A DNA stretch of 64,000 nucleotides from Methylobacterium terrae (GCF_003173755.1 NZ_CP029553.1:459001-523000); one strand, 5' to 3'. Counted from the first letter of the stretch, positions 32,545-40,991 are shown. The notes: generated by a model not told the origin, from the sequence alone. Numbers and translations are program-made.

Positions 32545-32600
32545 CGCACCGAATGTCGTTCGGCGCCTGACGCGCCGTAGGCCGTTCGGCATCTGAGCGA
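32532..32600 (+). repeat. 26-base tandem repeat duplicating the greA 3' end
   Basis: Units at 32532-32557 and 32558-32583, plus a partial third from 32584, each begin gttcggc(gcc/atc)tgacg or similar. The first unit holds the last greA codons and its stop; the second repeats the TTCGGCGCCTGA stop context after the gene. Probably a slippage duplication; it does not alter the protein. Confidence 0.8.
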
Positions 32601-32678
32601 AGCGTTGCCGGAGCGGCGTCCGGGGGTTATCTCGGCCCGCACGAGGTGCCCCCGTCGGGCGCCGTGGAGACGACGCCG

Positions 32679-33197
32679 ATGCTGCGCTGGTGCAAATCCC
32701 TGATCGGCCGATCCCTGATCGCGGCTTCCCTGATGGTGGCGGCCGTGCCGGTGTACGCGCAGGACGCGACCCTGCCGTCGGCGACGCGCTTCTCCGCCAT
32801 CCGGGTCGATGTCGGCCCCCTCCTCGCCCGCGGCCTCGGCCCCTACGCCGAGACCGTGCGGGCCGAGTTGCAGGCGGCGCTCGCCAGGAACTTCGCCGAC
32901 CGGGTCGGCGGCCCGGGCCCGGCCCTGGTGGTGCGGGTCACCGGCGTCTCGCTCAACCCCTATGCCGGCAGCGAGACCCGCTTCGGCGGCGGCAACGCCA
33001 CCAACAGCGATTACCTCGAGGGCGAGGCCCTGGTGGTCGACCGGGCCGGCACCGTGCTGCTGCGCCATCCCCAGCTCTCCGCCACCAACGCCAGCGCCGG
33101 CGGCGCCTGGTACGACCCGGCCTCGGAGCGCCGTCGGGTGACCTACATCGCCGGGCATTACGCGGCGTGGCTGCGGCGAGGGCTGGGGCTCGACTAG
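32679..33197 (+). CDS. hypothetical exported protein
   Basis: A 172-residue protein with a clear signal peptide (MLRWCKSLIGRSLIAASLMV..., cleavage near VYA-QD). The mature part has strands around RFSAIRVDVGPLLARGLGP and PALVVRVTGVSL and ends in an amphipathic HYAAWLRRGLGL helix. No family recognised. Within the signal peptide a 15-base unit (tccctgatc...) is repeated three times (32697-32741), encoding SLIGR/SLIAA/SLMVA. ATG 32679 is chosen because the signal peptide starts there; an ATG 33 bases earlier lacks support. Follows greA but no clear link. Confidence 0.7.
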   Translation: MLRWCKSLIGRSLIAASLMVAAVPVYAQDATLPSATRFSAIRVDVGPLLARGLGPYAETVRAELQAALARNFADRVGGPGPALVVRVTGVSLNPYAGSETRFGGGNATNSDYLEGEALVVDRAGTVLLRHPQLSATNASAGGAWYDPASERRRVTYIAGHYAAWLRRGLGLD

Positions 33198-33248
33198 GCA
33201 CAGCACCGGCTCTCGCGCCGCCCGGAGGGCAATCCGCGCGCCCGACCG

Positions 33249-33965
33249 TCAGCGACCCAGCAACCCGGCCAGTTCCTCCGACAGCCCGACGCTCTCGACC
33301 GCCGGCGCCGCCGGACGCCCCGCGGCGAGGCCGGCAGCGGCGATCACGGCCCGCGCGCCGGCCTCGACCGAGCAGATCACCGGCACCGGCACCTGCGGTT
33401 GCACCCGCTCGGCCAAGCCCGCGAGCGCGGCGCCGCCGAGCACCACCACGTCGGCGCCGTCGATCTCGGCGCAATCGCGGCAGGCCTTGCCGAGGCGGTC
33501 GAGGGCGGCGTCGGGGTCGCGGGCGATCTCGCCGCCCGTGGGGGCCACGGTGCGGATGCCGGCCAGACGCTCGGTGAGGCCGAGCATCGCCACGAACTCG
33601 GTGAGCATCGGCTTCCACAGGACGCCGCCGGTGACGATGCCGATGCGCCGGCCCCGGGTGCAGGCGAGGTGCAGCGCACCCTCCGCCATGCCGACGACCG
33701 GCACCGGCGAGACTTCCTTGAGGGCCAGCAGCCCCGGATCGCCGAAGCAGGCGAGGTAGACCGCGTCGCAGCCCGCGACGTGGGCGGCGAGCGCGTCGAG
33801 GGCGGCGTGGCCGGCGATCGCCGCGGCGGCGCGGCTCGCGATGTAGCGGGCGCCGAACCGGCCGGTGGCCGGCACGATCTCGGCCGGGATCAGCCGGCGG
33901 ACATGGGCGGCCGCCGTCTCGGTGACGGAGGCCGTGGTGTTGGGATTGATGAGCAGGATGCGCAA
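33249..33965 (-). CDS. Asp/Glu/hydantoin racemase family protein, second catalytic Cys missing
   Basis: A 238-residue protein resembling hydantoin/aspartate racemases. It opens LRILLINPNTTASVT, the family's N-terminal strand and substrate loop. TTG 33965 is preferred as start because GGAGA sits seven bases upstream; ATG 33986 is the alternative. The first catalytic Cys is present (VYLACFGDPGL), but where the second normally occurs (LGCAG) the sequence reads VVVLGGAALAGL. A two-base racemase would then be impaired, so it may be a decarboxylase- or isomerase-like relative using one Cys, or inactive. It follows the fpr gene by 37 bases on the same strand. Confidence 0.78.
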   Translation of the reverse strand: MRILLINPNTTASVTETAAAHVRRLIPAEIVPATGRFGARYIASRAAAAIAGHAALDALAAHVAGCDAVYLACFGDPGLLALKEVSPVPVVGMAEGALHLACTRGRRIGIVTGGVLWKPMLTEFVAMLGLTERLAGIRTVAPTGGEIARDPDAALDRLGKACRDCAEIDGADVVVLGGAALAGLAERVQPQVPVPVICSVEAGARAVIAAAGLAAGRPAAPAVESVGLSEELAGLLGR

Positions 33966-34002
33966 AGGACAGGTCTCCCGGCGCATCCCGCGTAGCACGA
34001 GG

Positions 34003-34779
34003 CTACTTCTCGACGAAGGCCTTCTCGATGACGTAGTGGCCGGCCTCGCCGTGGTTGCCCTCGACGTAGTCGGCGCCCGCGAGCAGGTCGCGGGTGTCGC
34101 GGATCATGTCGGGGCTGCCGCAGAGCATGAAGCGGTCGGCCTCCCTCGTCATCATCGGCAGGCCGATATCGGCGAAGAGCTTGCCGGAGGTCATCAGGTC
34201 GGTGATGCGGCCGCGGTTGCGGAACGGCTCGCGGGTCACGGTCGGGTAGTAGACCAGCTGGTCGCGGACCATCTCGCCGATCAGCTCGTGGTTCGGCAGC
34301 GTCTCGGTGATCGTCTCGCCGTAGGCGAGTTCCTGGACGTGGCGGCAGCCGTGGACGAGCACGACCTTCTCGAAGCGCTCGTAGGTCTCCGGGTCCTTGA
34401 TGATCGCCAGGAACGGCGCGAGGCCGGTGCCGGTGCCGAGCAGGTAGAGGTTGCGGCCGGGCATCAGGTTGTCGAGCACCAGGGTGCCGGTCGCCTTGCG
34501 GCTGACCACGATCGGGTCGCCGACCTTGAGGTGCTGCAGCTTCGAGGTGAGCGGGCCGTTGGCCACCTTGATGGAGAAGAACTCCAGCTCCTCCTCGTAG
34601 TTGGCGCTGACCACGCTGTAGGCGCGCAGGAGCGGCTTGGCTCCCTCGCCCTTGAGGCCGATCATGGTGAACTCGCCGTTGCGGAAGCGGAACGACGGGT
34701 CGCGGGTGGTGCGGAAGCTGAAGAGCGAGTCGGTCCAGTGATGGACGGACAGGACGCGCTCCTCGTTGAAGTTGCTCAT
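34003..34779 (-). CDS. fpr: ferredoxin--NADP+ reductase
   Basis: A 258-residue FAD enzyme passing electrons between NADPH and ferredoxin or flavodoxin. FAD-binding motif RAYSVVSANYEEELEFF (R-x-Y-S-x-x-S), NADP domain LLGTGTGLAPFLAI, the GETIT/ELIGE segments typical of bacterial subclass FPR, and C-terminal VIEKAFVEK, where the last residues contact the flavin. ATG 34779 (MSNFNEERV) gives the standard length; an in-frame ATG 60 bases upstream is possible. The racemase-like gene follows. Confidence 0.95.
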   Translation of the reverse strand: MSNFNEERVLSVHHWTDSLFSFRTTRDPSFRFRNGEFTMIGLKGEGAKPLLRAYSVVSANYEEELEFFSIKVANGPLTSKLQHLKVGDPIVVSRKATGTLVLDNLMPGRNLYLLGTGTGLAPFLAIIKDPETYERFEKVVLVHGCRHVQELAYGETITETLPNHELIGEMVRDQLVYYPTVTREPFRNRGRITDLMTSGKLFADIGLPMMTREADRFMLCGSPDMIRDTRDLLAGADYVEGNHGEAGHYVIEKAFVEK

Positions 34780-35098
34780 CGTGCCAGGAATCCTGAGGGC
34801 GTTCGACGGGTCGACGGTTCTCGGTTTGGGAGTGGTCATCTCGCAGGTGCGGCATCGCCGTCAAGGCGTCGCCGCACAAGCGGGGTCTGCGTGGCCGTCA
34901 CGCCGCAGGGACGACCGGCTGTTCTTCGGAATGCTTCCAGGATGCCTTCCAACGGAGTGGAGCATGGCTTGCCGCAGAAAACACGGCAAATTCAATGACC
35001 TAGAGCAACACGCAGCCGCGCTGGGATCGGGTATCGGTTGACCAGACACGGGTCAGCCCTGCCGGGGGGCCGCATCCGTGCCGATCATGACAGTCACG
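34780..35098. other. intergenic region, no gene seen
   Basis: This 319-base gap lies upstream of fpr and after the DUF2306 gene, both leftward. Bases about 34980-35015 are A+T-richer (aaattcaatgacctag) and the likely site of the fpr promoter, but no convincing hexamer pair was found. No RNA or coding frame with good codon pattern. Confidence 0.35.
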
Positions 35099-35578
35099 TC
35101 ACACCGGACCCGTGGCGGCGGGTCGATGGCGGAGGATGAGGGCCCGGCCGACCAGCGTCACGGCCAGCGTGACCGAAAAGGTCACAAGCCAGGCCTGAAC
35201 CGCATTTGCGAGGGGCAGGGTACGAACGACGAGTTCGGTCGCCGCCGCAGCCATCAGCCCGACATAGGACCACGAGATCCAGTAATAATGCTTCTCACGC
35301 CAGTCCGGGCGCCGAGACGAGCGCAGCACCGGCCACATGCCTGCGGCCATGCAGGCAAGGCTCGTCAGCGCCCCGCAATGCAGGATGTTGAACCCACCCG
35401 TGAACTGGAACACGAGCAAGGCCGCGCAGTCGGCGATCAGCAAGGCATAGATGAACGCGTAGCCTATGGCCCGGTGCCGGCTGCCATGCTTGCGGGTGAG
35501 GAACTGGACCATTCCGAGCACGATCCCGGCCGCAGCCAGCCCGGTATGAATGGCTCCCGGCAGGGTGAAACCGGACAT
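35099..35578 (-). CDS. DUF2306-like multi-pass membrane protein
   Basis: A 159-residue protein with four predicted transmembrane helices. It resembles the DUF2306 family of predicted membrane proteins: HTGLAAAGIVLGMVQFL, KHGSRHRAIGYAFIYALL (conserved K-G-x-x-H-R-x-x-G-Y) and WISWSYVGLMAAAATELVVR. ATG 35578 is chosen because AAGGAG lies eight bases upstream. Function of the family is unknown; the His-rich first loop could bind a cofactor or metal. Monocistronic. Confidence 0.75.
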   Translation of the reverse strand: MSGFTLPGAIHTGLAAAGIVLGMVQFLTRKHGSRHRAIGYAFIYALLIADCAALLVFQFTGGFNILHCGALTSLACMAAGMWPVLRSSRRPDWREKHYYWISWSYVGLMAAAATELVVRTLPLANAVQAWLVTFSVTLAVTLVGRALILRHRPAATGPV

Positions 35579-35849
35579 GTCATCTGCTCCTTCCCTAGCA
35601 TCATGCTGCAATAACGCCTTGCATGCCGATCAACAACATCGATTAATCGGTCGCATCGGTTCGTTTATATTTTTAAAAACTCGAATATTATCGCTGATGA
35701 CGGAAATTCAACGGGCTCGAACTTCAGGAAAGCCGTCGATAGCGGCGAGTGGGCTTTGCCATGGTGTCCCCAAACCGGACCTACAGGCCGGCAGTGACTT
35801 GTTCGAGCCGAGTAATCTCGCAGCCGGCCGGCGCAAGCAGCCGGCAAGA

Positions 35850-36167
35850 TCAGCCGACATCGTCTCCGTCAAGGATGGCGCGCAGCGCCGCGACGTGCGC
35901 CCGGTAGGCCGCGCGGCCCGCCTTCGTCACGGCGATCCGCGTTCGCGGACGCTTCCCCTCGAAATCCTTGGTCACCGCGACGTAGCCCGCGCCTTCGAGC
36001 GTGGCGATGTGGGCACCGAGGTTGCCGTCCGTCAGGCCGAGCAGAGCACGCAGCCGCTTGAACTCCAGCAAGCTTCCCTCGGGACTCGCAGCGAGGGCAG
36101 CCATGATCCGCAGCCGTGCCGGCGCATGAATGATCGCATCGAGATCGCCGGGCATCTGTCCAGCCAT
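35850..36167 (-). CDS. winged-helix transcriptional regulator
   Basis: A 105-residue DNA-binding protein. Residues ~10-80 form a winged helix: PARLRIMAALA (helix 1), SLLEFKRLRALLGLTDGNLGAHIATLEGAGYV (helix-turn-helix) and a basic wing VTKDFEGKRPRTRIAVT, as in the MarR/ArsR-like HTH_34 group. Its ATG (36167) shares one base with the stop of the upstream membrane protein (tgATG), so they are translated together. A palindrome in the operon's promoter region (36776-36790) is a natural candidate binding site, giving autoregulation; this is inference. Confidence 0.85.
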   Translation of the reverse strand: MAGQMPGDLDAIIHAPARLRIMAALAASPEGSLLEFKRLRALLGLTDGNLGAHIATLEGAGYVAVTKDFEGKRPRTRIAVTKAGRAAYRAHVAALRAILDGDDVG

Positions 36168-36751
36168 CAGGTCGGGTCACGCCGAGCCAACAGCAGGCCG
36201 GCAGCGATGAGGCCGCCGCCGCCGAGCAGGCCGGCATAGAGCAGGAACCCCGTGGGCGGCATCGCGAACCCGGCCAGGAACGAGACCGTCAAGCTGCCGC
36301 CGAGGACCGCCAGTGACGGCCCGCGCCACAGGCCGGCGATGAGGTAGGCGAAGCCGGTGACGGTGCCTGCGTAGATGCCGAGGGCATTCGCATGCCCCGA
36401 GAGCAGGATGAAAGCCCAGAGCGCGGCATAGGCGCTCATGAGCATCGCCGAGCAACTGTAGCGAATTCCGACCCCGAAGCGCGGCTCCCGGCTGATGCGG
36501 CGCCGTACGAGAACGAGAAGAATCGTCGTTGCCCAACCCAGGACTGTAATGGCCGACCAGATGGTGCCCGTGCGCTCCGGCACGAGAAAGGTGCCGACGA
36601 ACCCCGCCATCCAGGCGATACCCCAGATGATGAGGTAGGGGCTGGCCCGGCCGTAGAGCAGAGCGTCGAGCAGACGGGTCTCGCCATCCTGAGCAGCGGC
36701 GAGAGCGAGACGTGCGTCGTCGCGCCCACGGACCGGATCTGAAGTCGTCAT
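36167..36751 (-). CDS. hypothetical multi-pass membrane protein coupled to a regulator
   Basis: A 194-residue protein with about five or six hydrophobic helices after a ~40-residue cytoplasmic N-terminus (MTTSDPVRGRDDARLALAAA). Helices include ASPYLIIWGIAWMAGFVGTF, ALWAFILLSGHANALGIYAG and GFLLYAGLLGGGGLIAAGLL. ATG 36751 is preceded by the purine-rich GAGGAGAGAG. Such membrane protein plus winged-helix pairs are common in bacteria with no assigned role; the regulator may control this gene. Family not recognised with certainty. Confidence 0.75.
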   Translation of the reverse strand: MTTSDPVRGRDDARLALAAAQDGETRLLDALLYGRASPYLIIWGIAWMAGFVGTFLVPERTGTIWSAITVLGWATTILLVLVRRRISREPRFGVGIRYSCSAMLMSAYAALWAFILLSGHANALGIYAGTVTGFAYLIAGLWRGPSLAVLGGSLTVSFLAGFAMPPTGFLLYAGLLGGGGLIAAGLLLARRDPT

Positions 36752-36775
36752 CCCAGACTCTCTCCTCACAGATAA

Positions 36776-36790
36776 CTCTGTATCACAGAG
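36776..36790. promoter_or_regulatory. palindromic candidate operator upstream of the membrane protein-regulator operon
   Basis: CTCTGTATCACAGAG is a perfect 6-bp inverted repeat with a 3-base centre, 25 bases upstream of the membrane-protein start. A third TCACAGA half-site lies at about 36766-36772. On the minus strand TTGATC and TACAGA, 17 bases apart, overlap it as a possible promoter. Position and symmetry fit a dimeric winged-helix repressor. Confidence 0.5.
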
Positions 36791-36964
36791 CAATCTGACG
36801 ATCAAGAGGCTCGCGTACGCCGTGGCTCGCGCTGGGGCTGCAACGCCTGCGAGGTCGTCCTGCGGGAGCCGTCCGGACGGGCGCTGCGAAGCGGCCATCG
36901 CGATGGTCCGCTCGGCGTCGGAGACAGCCCCTCACACGATCGATACGATCGGGTTTGACCCGGC

Positions 36965-38374
36965 TCACGCCATCCCGGTCGCATCCGCCACGAGGTGCAG
37001 GGTGGCGCGCAGGCCCGTCATCAGGCCGGTCTCGTCCACGCGGAAGCGCGGCGAGTGGTTGGGCGCGGCCTTGGCCGGATCGGTGCCCGGCGCCGTGATG
37101 CCGACGAAGTAGAAGAAGCCGGGCGCCTCGCGGGCGAAGTAGGGGAAATCCTCGCTCGCCATGGCGGGATCGACGAGCCGGGCGTGCTCGCCGAAGAGGC
37201 GCGTCAGCGTCGGGGCGGCGCGCGCGGTGAGCTTGGCGTCGTTCTGGAGCGGGGGATAGCCGTTCTCGTCCCAGATCACCTCGGCCTTGCCGTTCATGCC
37301 GGTGGCGATCGACTGGGCGATCTCGGTCACCCGGCGCTTGGCGGTGGCGCGTTGCGCCTCGCCGAAGGTCCTGAGCGTGCCCTCGAGCTCGGCGGTCTCC
37401 GGGATGATGTTGTTGCGTAACCCCCCCTTGAAGATGCCGACGCTGAGCACCGCGGGGCTGCGCGCGACGTCGGTCTCGCGGCTGACCACGGTCTGGAGCG
37501 TCGTCACGATGGTCGAGCCGATCACGATCGGGTCGACGCCGTTCCACGGCATCGCGCCGTGGGTCTGGCGTCCCGTCACCTTGATCTGGAACCGGTCCGA
37601 GCCGGCCATGGCGTTGCCGGGGCGGTAGCCGACGCTGCCGACCGGCAGCGCGCTCGAGACGTGCAGGCCGAACACCATGTCGGGCTTCGGGTCGCGCATC
37701 GCGCCCTCCTCCACCATCAGGCGGGCGCCGCTGACCCCCTGCCCCACCGTGCCCTCCTCGGCGGGCTGGAACAGGAGCTTGATCGTGCCGGGCAGGCGGT
37801 CGCGCCGGGCCGCGAGCACCTGGGCCGCCGCCATCAGGATCGCCACGTGGCAATCGTGGCCGCAGGCATGCATCACGCCGACCTCCTGGCCGCCCCACTC
37901 GGCCCGGGCCTTCGAGGCGAAGGGCAGGTCGACCTCCTCGCGCACCGGCAGCGCGTCCATGTCGGCCCGGAGCGCCACGACGGGGCCCGGACCGCCGCCG
38001 CCCTTCAGCACCGCGACGACGCCGGTGCGGCCGACGCCTTCCTGCACCTCGTAGCCGAGGCCGCGCAGGTGACGGGCCACCAGGGCGGCGGTGCGGTGCT
38101 CGCGGTTGCCGAGTTCCGGGTTGGCGTGGATGTCGCGCCGCCAAGCGATCATCGCCGCCTCGACCTCGCGGGCCGCGGCGTCGAGGTCGCCGTGGACCGA
38201 CCGGGCGGGGGCGGCCGCGTCCCCGGCCTGGGCCGCGGCGGCCCGCGGCAGGAAGGCCAGGGCCGCGCAGGTGCAGGCGCCCTTGATGAGCGCCCGCCGC
38301 GCCGGTGCGACGCCGTCCTCGGCGACGCCCTCCGCCCGAAACCCCCTCGCCGTGCGCAGCCCGATGCGAAGCAT
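36965..38374 (-). CDS. exported M20 family amidohydrolase (hippurate/N-acyl amino acid hydrolase-like)
   Basis: A 469-residue zinc-type peptidase/amidohydrolase. The N-terminus has a Tat-like signal (ARRALIKGACTCAALAFLPR, cleavage near AAA-QA), so it likely acts in the periplasm. Metal and catalytic motifs of the M20D group are visible: ALRADMDALPV, VMHACGHDCHVA (Cys/His ligands), FQPAEEGTVGQG (Glu pair) and SEDFPYFAREAPGFFYFVG (His/Asp region). Family members deacylate N-acyl amino acids or hippurate. Substrate not known. Monocistronic. Confidence 0.9.
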   Translation of the reverse strand: MLRIGLRTARGFRAEGVAEDGVAPARRALIKGACTCAALAFLPRAAAAQAGDAAAPARSVHGDLDAAAREVEAAMIAWRRDIHANPELGNREHRTAALVARHLRGLGYEVQEGVGRTGVVAVLKGGGGPGPVVALRADMDALPVREEVDLPFASKARAEWGGQEVGVMHACGHDCHVAILMAAAQVLAARRDRLPGTIKLLFQPAEEGTVGQGVSGARLMVEEGAMRDPKPDMVFGLHVSSALPVGSVGYRPGNAMAGSDRFQIKVTGRQTHGAMPWNGVDPIVIGSTIVTTLQTVVSRETDVARSPAVLSVGIFKGGLRNNIIPETAELEGTLRTFGEAQRATAKRRVTEIAQSIATGMNGKAEVIWDENGYPPLQNDAKLTARAAPTLTRLFGEHARLVDPAMASEDFPYFAREAPGFFYFVGITAPGTDPAKAAPNHSPRFRVDETGLMTGLRATLHLVADATGMA

Positions 38375-38550
38375 GACGGTCCTCCCGGTACCGGCCCGCT
38401 GGCCGCGGGACCGTTGATCTCACGTAACGATAGCTCCGCTCCGGGGCCCGGGCCAGGGCCCCGCGCGCGGGGCGGACGGCTTGCGCCGCGCCCGCCCGGC
38501 GGCCATGACGGGCCACCATACCCCCAGCCTGTTTAGAGCCCGAGGCCCGC

Positions 38551-39480
38551 ATGATCGAAGCGGCGATGATCTGGAACGAGCCCAACAACAAGTCGCACTG
38601 GGATCCCGAGATCGATCCGGGCTGGTCCATGTTCGCCGACACGCTGGACTGCGCGGCGCGCGCCGTGAAGGCGGAGGCGCCGCACCTGCCGACGGTGCTG
38701 GGGGGCATCTCGCCGATCGATCCGTCCTTCATCCGCCTGCTCGACGAGCGGCGCGCCCTCGACCACGTCGACGTGGTGGCGGTGCACGGCTTCCCGCTCG
38801 ACTGGAACCTTTGGCAGATCGGCGAGTGGCCGGCGAAGCTCGCCGAGATCCGGGCGGTGACGGCGAAACCGATCTGGGTCACCGAGGTCGGCGTCTCGAC
38901 CTTCGGCGCCGAGGAGGTGCAGGTCTTCGGGCTCGACCGCACCGCCGAACTGCTGGTCGGCCGCGCGCCGCGCATCCACTGGTACAGCCTCTACGACCTG
39001 CCGCAGGCCTGGGGCGCCACCACCCGGCACCGGGAGGCGGAGGGCTCGTCCTACTACCGGCACTTCTACATGGGGCTGCTGCGCGAGGACGGTACGCCGA
39101 AGCCGGCGCTCGAGCACTTCGCCCGCCACACCCCGGCGCTCGGCCTGTGCCAGTGGTTCCACTACCAGGATCACCGCCTCGACGAGGCGGTGGACTGGAT
39201 GCGGCGGCTCGGTGTGACGTATCTCCGCACCGGCCTGTCCTGGGCCGATTCGTTCCGGCCGGACGCCCTCGACTGGTTCGACCGGCAGATGGAGGCCCTG
39301 GCGGAGTTCGACGTGACCGTGACCTTCTGCTTCACCCCCGAGCACCGGGGCATCGCCCCCCACCACACCAGCCCGCCGCAGGTGAAGGAGGAATTCGCCG
39401 AGTTCTGCGCCGCGATGGTCCGGCGCTACGCCGGGATGATCCGGCCGGGCCCGGCCCTCGGGCCGCAGCCGGCGATCTGA
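38551..39480 (+). CDS. clan GH-A glycoside hydrolase-like protein, apparently circularly permuted
   Basis: A 309-residue protein resembling beta-xylosidase/GH39-type TIM barrels. It starts directly at the acid/base strand (MIWNEPNN, residues ~6-13), continues to the nucleophile strand (IWVTEVGVSTFG, ~108-119) and strand 8 (IHWYSLYDLPQAW), and then, after ~190 residues, shows what normally begins such a barrel: LGVTYLRTGLSWAD (strand 1), FDVTVTFCFTPEHRG (strand 2) and the helix EEFAEFCAAMVRRYA that usually precedes WNEPN. An in-frame stop at 38506 rules out a longer N-terminus. No signal peptide. A PIG-L deacetylase gene follows after six bases, suggesting joint action on a glycan or glycoconjugate. 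Confidence 0.72.
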   Translation: MIEAAMIWNEPNNKSHWDPEIDPGWSMFADTLDCAARAVKAEAPHLPTVLGGISPIDPSFIRLLDERRALDHVDVVAVHGFPLDWNLWQIGEWPAKLAEIRAVTAKPIWVTEVGVSTFGAEEVQVFGLDRTAELLVGRAPRIHWYSLYDLPQAWGATTRHREAEGSSYYRHFYMGLLREDGTPKPALEHFARHTPALGLCQWFHYQDHRLDEAVDWMRRLGVTYLRTGLSWADSFRPDALDWFDRQMEALAEFDVTVTFCFTPEHRGIAPHHTSPPQVKEEFAEFCAAMVRRYAGMIRPGPALGPQPAI

Positions 39481-39486
39481 GCCGCG

Positions 39487-40341
39487 ATGACCCGCATCGC
39501 CCCGACCTCGCCGGCCGCGGACGCCTTCCTGGCGGCCCTCGCCGACCCGGCCTGCGGGCCGGTTCCGGCGCACTCCGCCGCGCTCGTCGTCGCCCACCCG
39601 GACGACGAGAGCATCGGCTGCGGCGCGCAGCTGCCGCGTCTCTCCGGCCTCACGGTGATCCACGCCACCGACGGCGCGCCCCGCGACGGGCGCGACGCCG
39701 GGCGCCGCGGCTTCCCGAACCCTTCCGCCTACGCGGCGGCCCGCGCCCGGGAGCTCGACGCGGCGCTGACCCTGGCGGGGATCGCCCCCGAGCGGCGCCT
39801 CGCCCTCGGCTACCCCGACCAGGGCGTGGCGGAGGCGATCGCCCCGCTCGCCCGGCGCCTCGCCGACCTCTTCGCCGCGCGCGGGATCACCGTCGCCCTG
39901 ACGCACGCCTGCGAGGGCGGCCATCCGGACCACGACGCCGTGGCGCTCGGCCTCCAGGGCGCCCGCCGGCTCCTCGGGCCGGAGACCCTCGCGGTGATCG
40001 AGATGCCGTTCTACCATGCCGGCCCGGACGGGTTGGACGCCGGCAGCTTCCTGCCGGCGGAGCCGCCGCGGCGGGCGATCGCGCTCCACCTCGACCCCGA
40101 GGATTGCGCCTTCAAGGCCGAGCTGTTCGCCGCCCATGCAAGCCAGGCCGAGACCCTTAACCAGTTTCCGATCGCCCTCGAGCGCTTCCGCGAGGCGCCG
40201 GACTACGCGTTCGGCGCCCTGCCGAATGGCGGGCGGCTGCTCTACGAGGCGTGGGGGCTGGGGCTCGACGGGGCGCGGTTCCGGGCCCTGGCGGAGGCGG
40301 CGGGGCGGGAGATCGGCGGTGAAGCACCGGCCGCGACCTGA
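39487..40341 (+). CDS. PIG-L (LmbE-like) family deacetylase
   Basis: A 284-residue zinc-dependent N-deacetylase. The metal/catalytic motif AHPDDESIGCG (about 36-46, H-P-D-D) and the third zinc ligand in ACEGGHPDHDAVA (H-x-x-H type, ~140-152) are intact. Family members deacetylate GlcNAc-containing glycolipids or mycothiol-like conjugates. It lies six bases after the permuted glycosidase gene, so the two are probably translated from one message. The substrate is unknown. No signal peptide. Confidence 0.9.
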   Translation: MTRIAPTSPAADAFLAALADPACGPVPAHSAALVVAHPDDESIGCGAQLPRLSGLTVIHATDGAPRDGRDAGRRGFPNPSAYAAARARELDAALTLAGIAPERRLALGYPDQGVAEAIAPLARRLADLFAARGITVALTHACEGGHPDHDAVALGLQGARRLLGPETLAVIEMPFYHAGPDGLDAGSFLPAEPPRRAIALHLDPEDCAFKAELFAAHASQAETLNQFPIALERFREAPDYAFGALPNGGRLLYEAWGLGLDGARFRALAEAAGREIGGEAPAAT

Positions 40342-40430
40342 TGTGCTTCGACGAGGCAGGATGAAGCGCTGCCTCACCCCCTGCGAGGGATCGAGAGGCG
40401 GCTCCAACGCCGAGGTGCGAGCATGGGTTT

Positions 40431-40476
40431 CTCCTCTCCCCGCCCGCGGGGAGAGGAGAAGAACCTGCGTTCTTCT
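40431..40476. repeat. double-hairpin repeat element
   Basis: CTCCTCTCCCCG (40431-40442) pairs with CGGGGAGAGGAG (40447-40458), and the overlapping AGAAGAAC (40457-40464) pairs with GTTCTTCT (40469-40476). The first stem recurs at 55136-55161 and 55308-55331, all in intergenic DNA, so this is a dispersed structured repeat. Here it sits between convergent genes and may also end transcription. Confidence 0.65.
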
Positions 40477-40543
40477 CGTTCAACGCATGGCTTGCTCTCG
40501 CGGGGCAAAGGCTACGCCCGACTGACAACGCCGAGCGACGAGG

Positions 40544-40798
40544 TCAATGCCCCGCCCCGACGGGCAGCGCGCGGTAATACGCGATCACGTCGCGGTAATC
40601 CTGGTCGACCGGGGTGACCGGCACGGCGAGGCGCAGGGACAGGCCCGCGAGGCCGGTGAGCAGGGCGAGGACGAGGCAGGCGCGCAGCGACATCAGGGGC
40701 CGGTGCCAGAAACGCCGGTCCGCGTAAAGCGGCGGGGCGAAAACGGGTACGGCCGGGCCGATCGACGAGCCTTGGCGGAGCGAGGGGGCGGAGCTCAA
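40544..40798 (-). CDS. small hypothetical membrane protein
   Basis: An 84-residue frame with one strong hydrophobic helix (LRACLVLALLTGLAGLSLRL, ~37-56) followed by a short polar tail (TPVDQDYRDVIAYYRALP) that would lie in the periplasm. Codon pattern is typical of the genome. The N-terminal third is weak and the true start may be the internal Met near residue 36. No family recognised. Confidence 0.5.
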   Translation of the reverse strand: MSSAPSLRQGSSIGPAVPVFAPPLYADRRFWHRPLMSLRACLVLALLTGLAGLSLRLAVPVTPVDQDYRDVIAYYRALPVGAGH

Positions 40799-40991
40799 CC
40801 GAGGATCGCGGCCGGCCCGGCCGCATGTCCATCAACCTATCGGACGAGTGATGAATGTCAACATTCGTCACTCGCCAGGGCTGCCCCGCCCGCGACCGGT
40901 GTGCGCCAGCGCACGAAGTCGCCACAAGCCTCGAATCCGCCCGAGATCTCGGGCTTTGGTGGCCACCGCGCGGGAGGAGCCGGTCTTGGGG

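Noticed and set aside
34861..35049. 62-residue minus-strand frame upstream of fpr
   Set aside because: No ribosome site, Ser/Arg/Pro-rich low-quality product, and it overlaps the presumed fpr promoter region.
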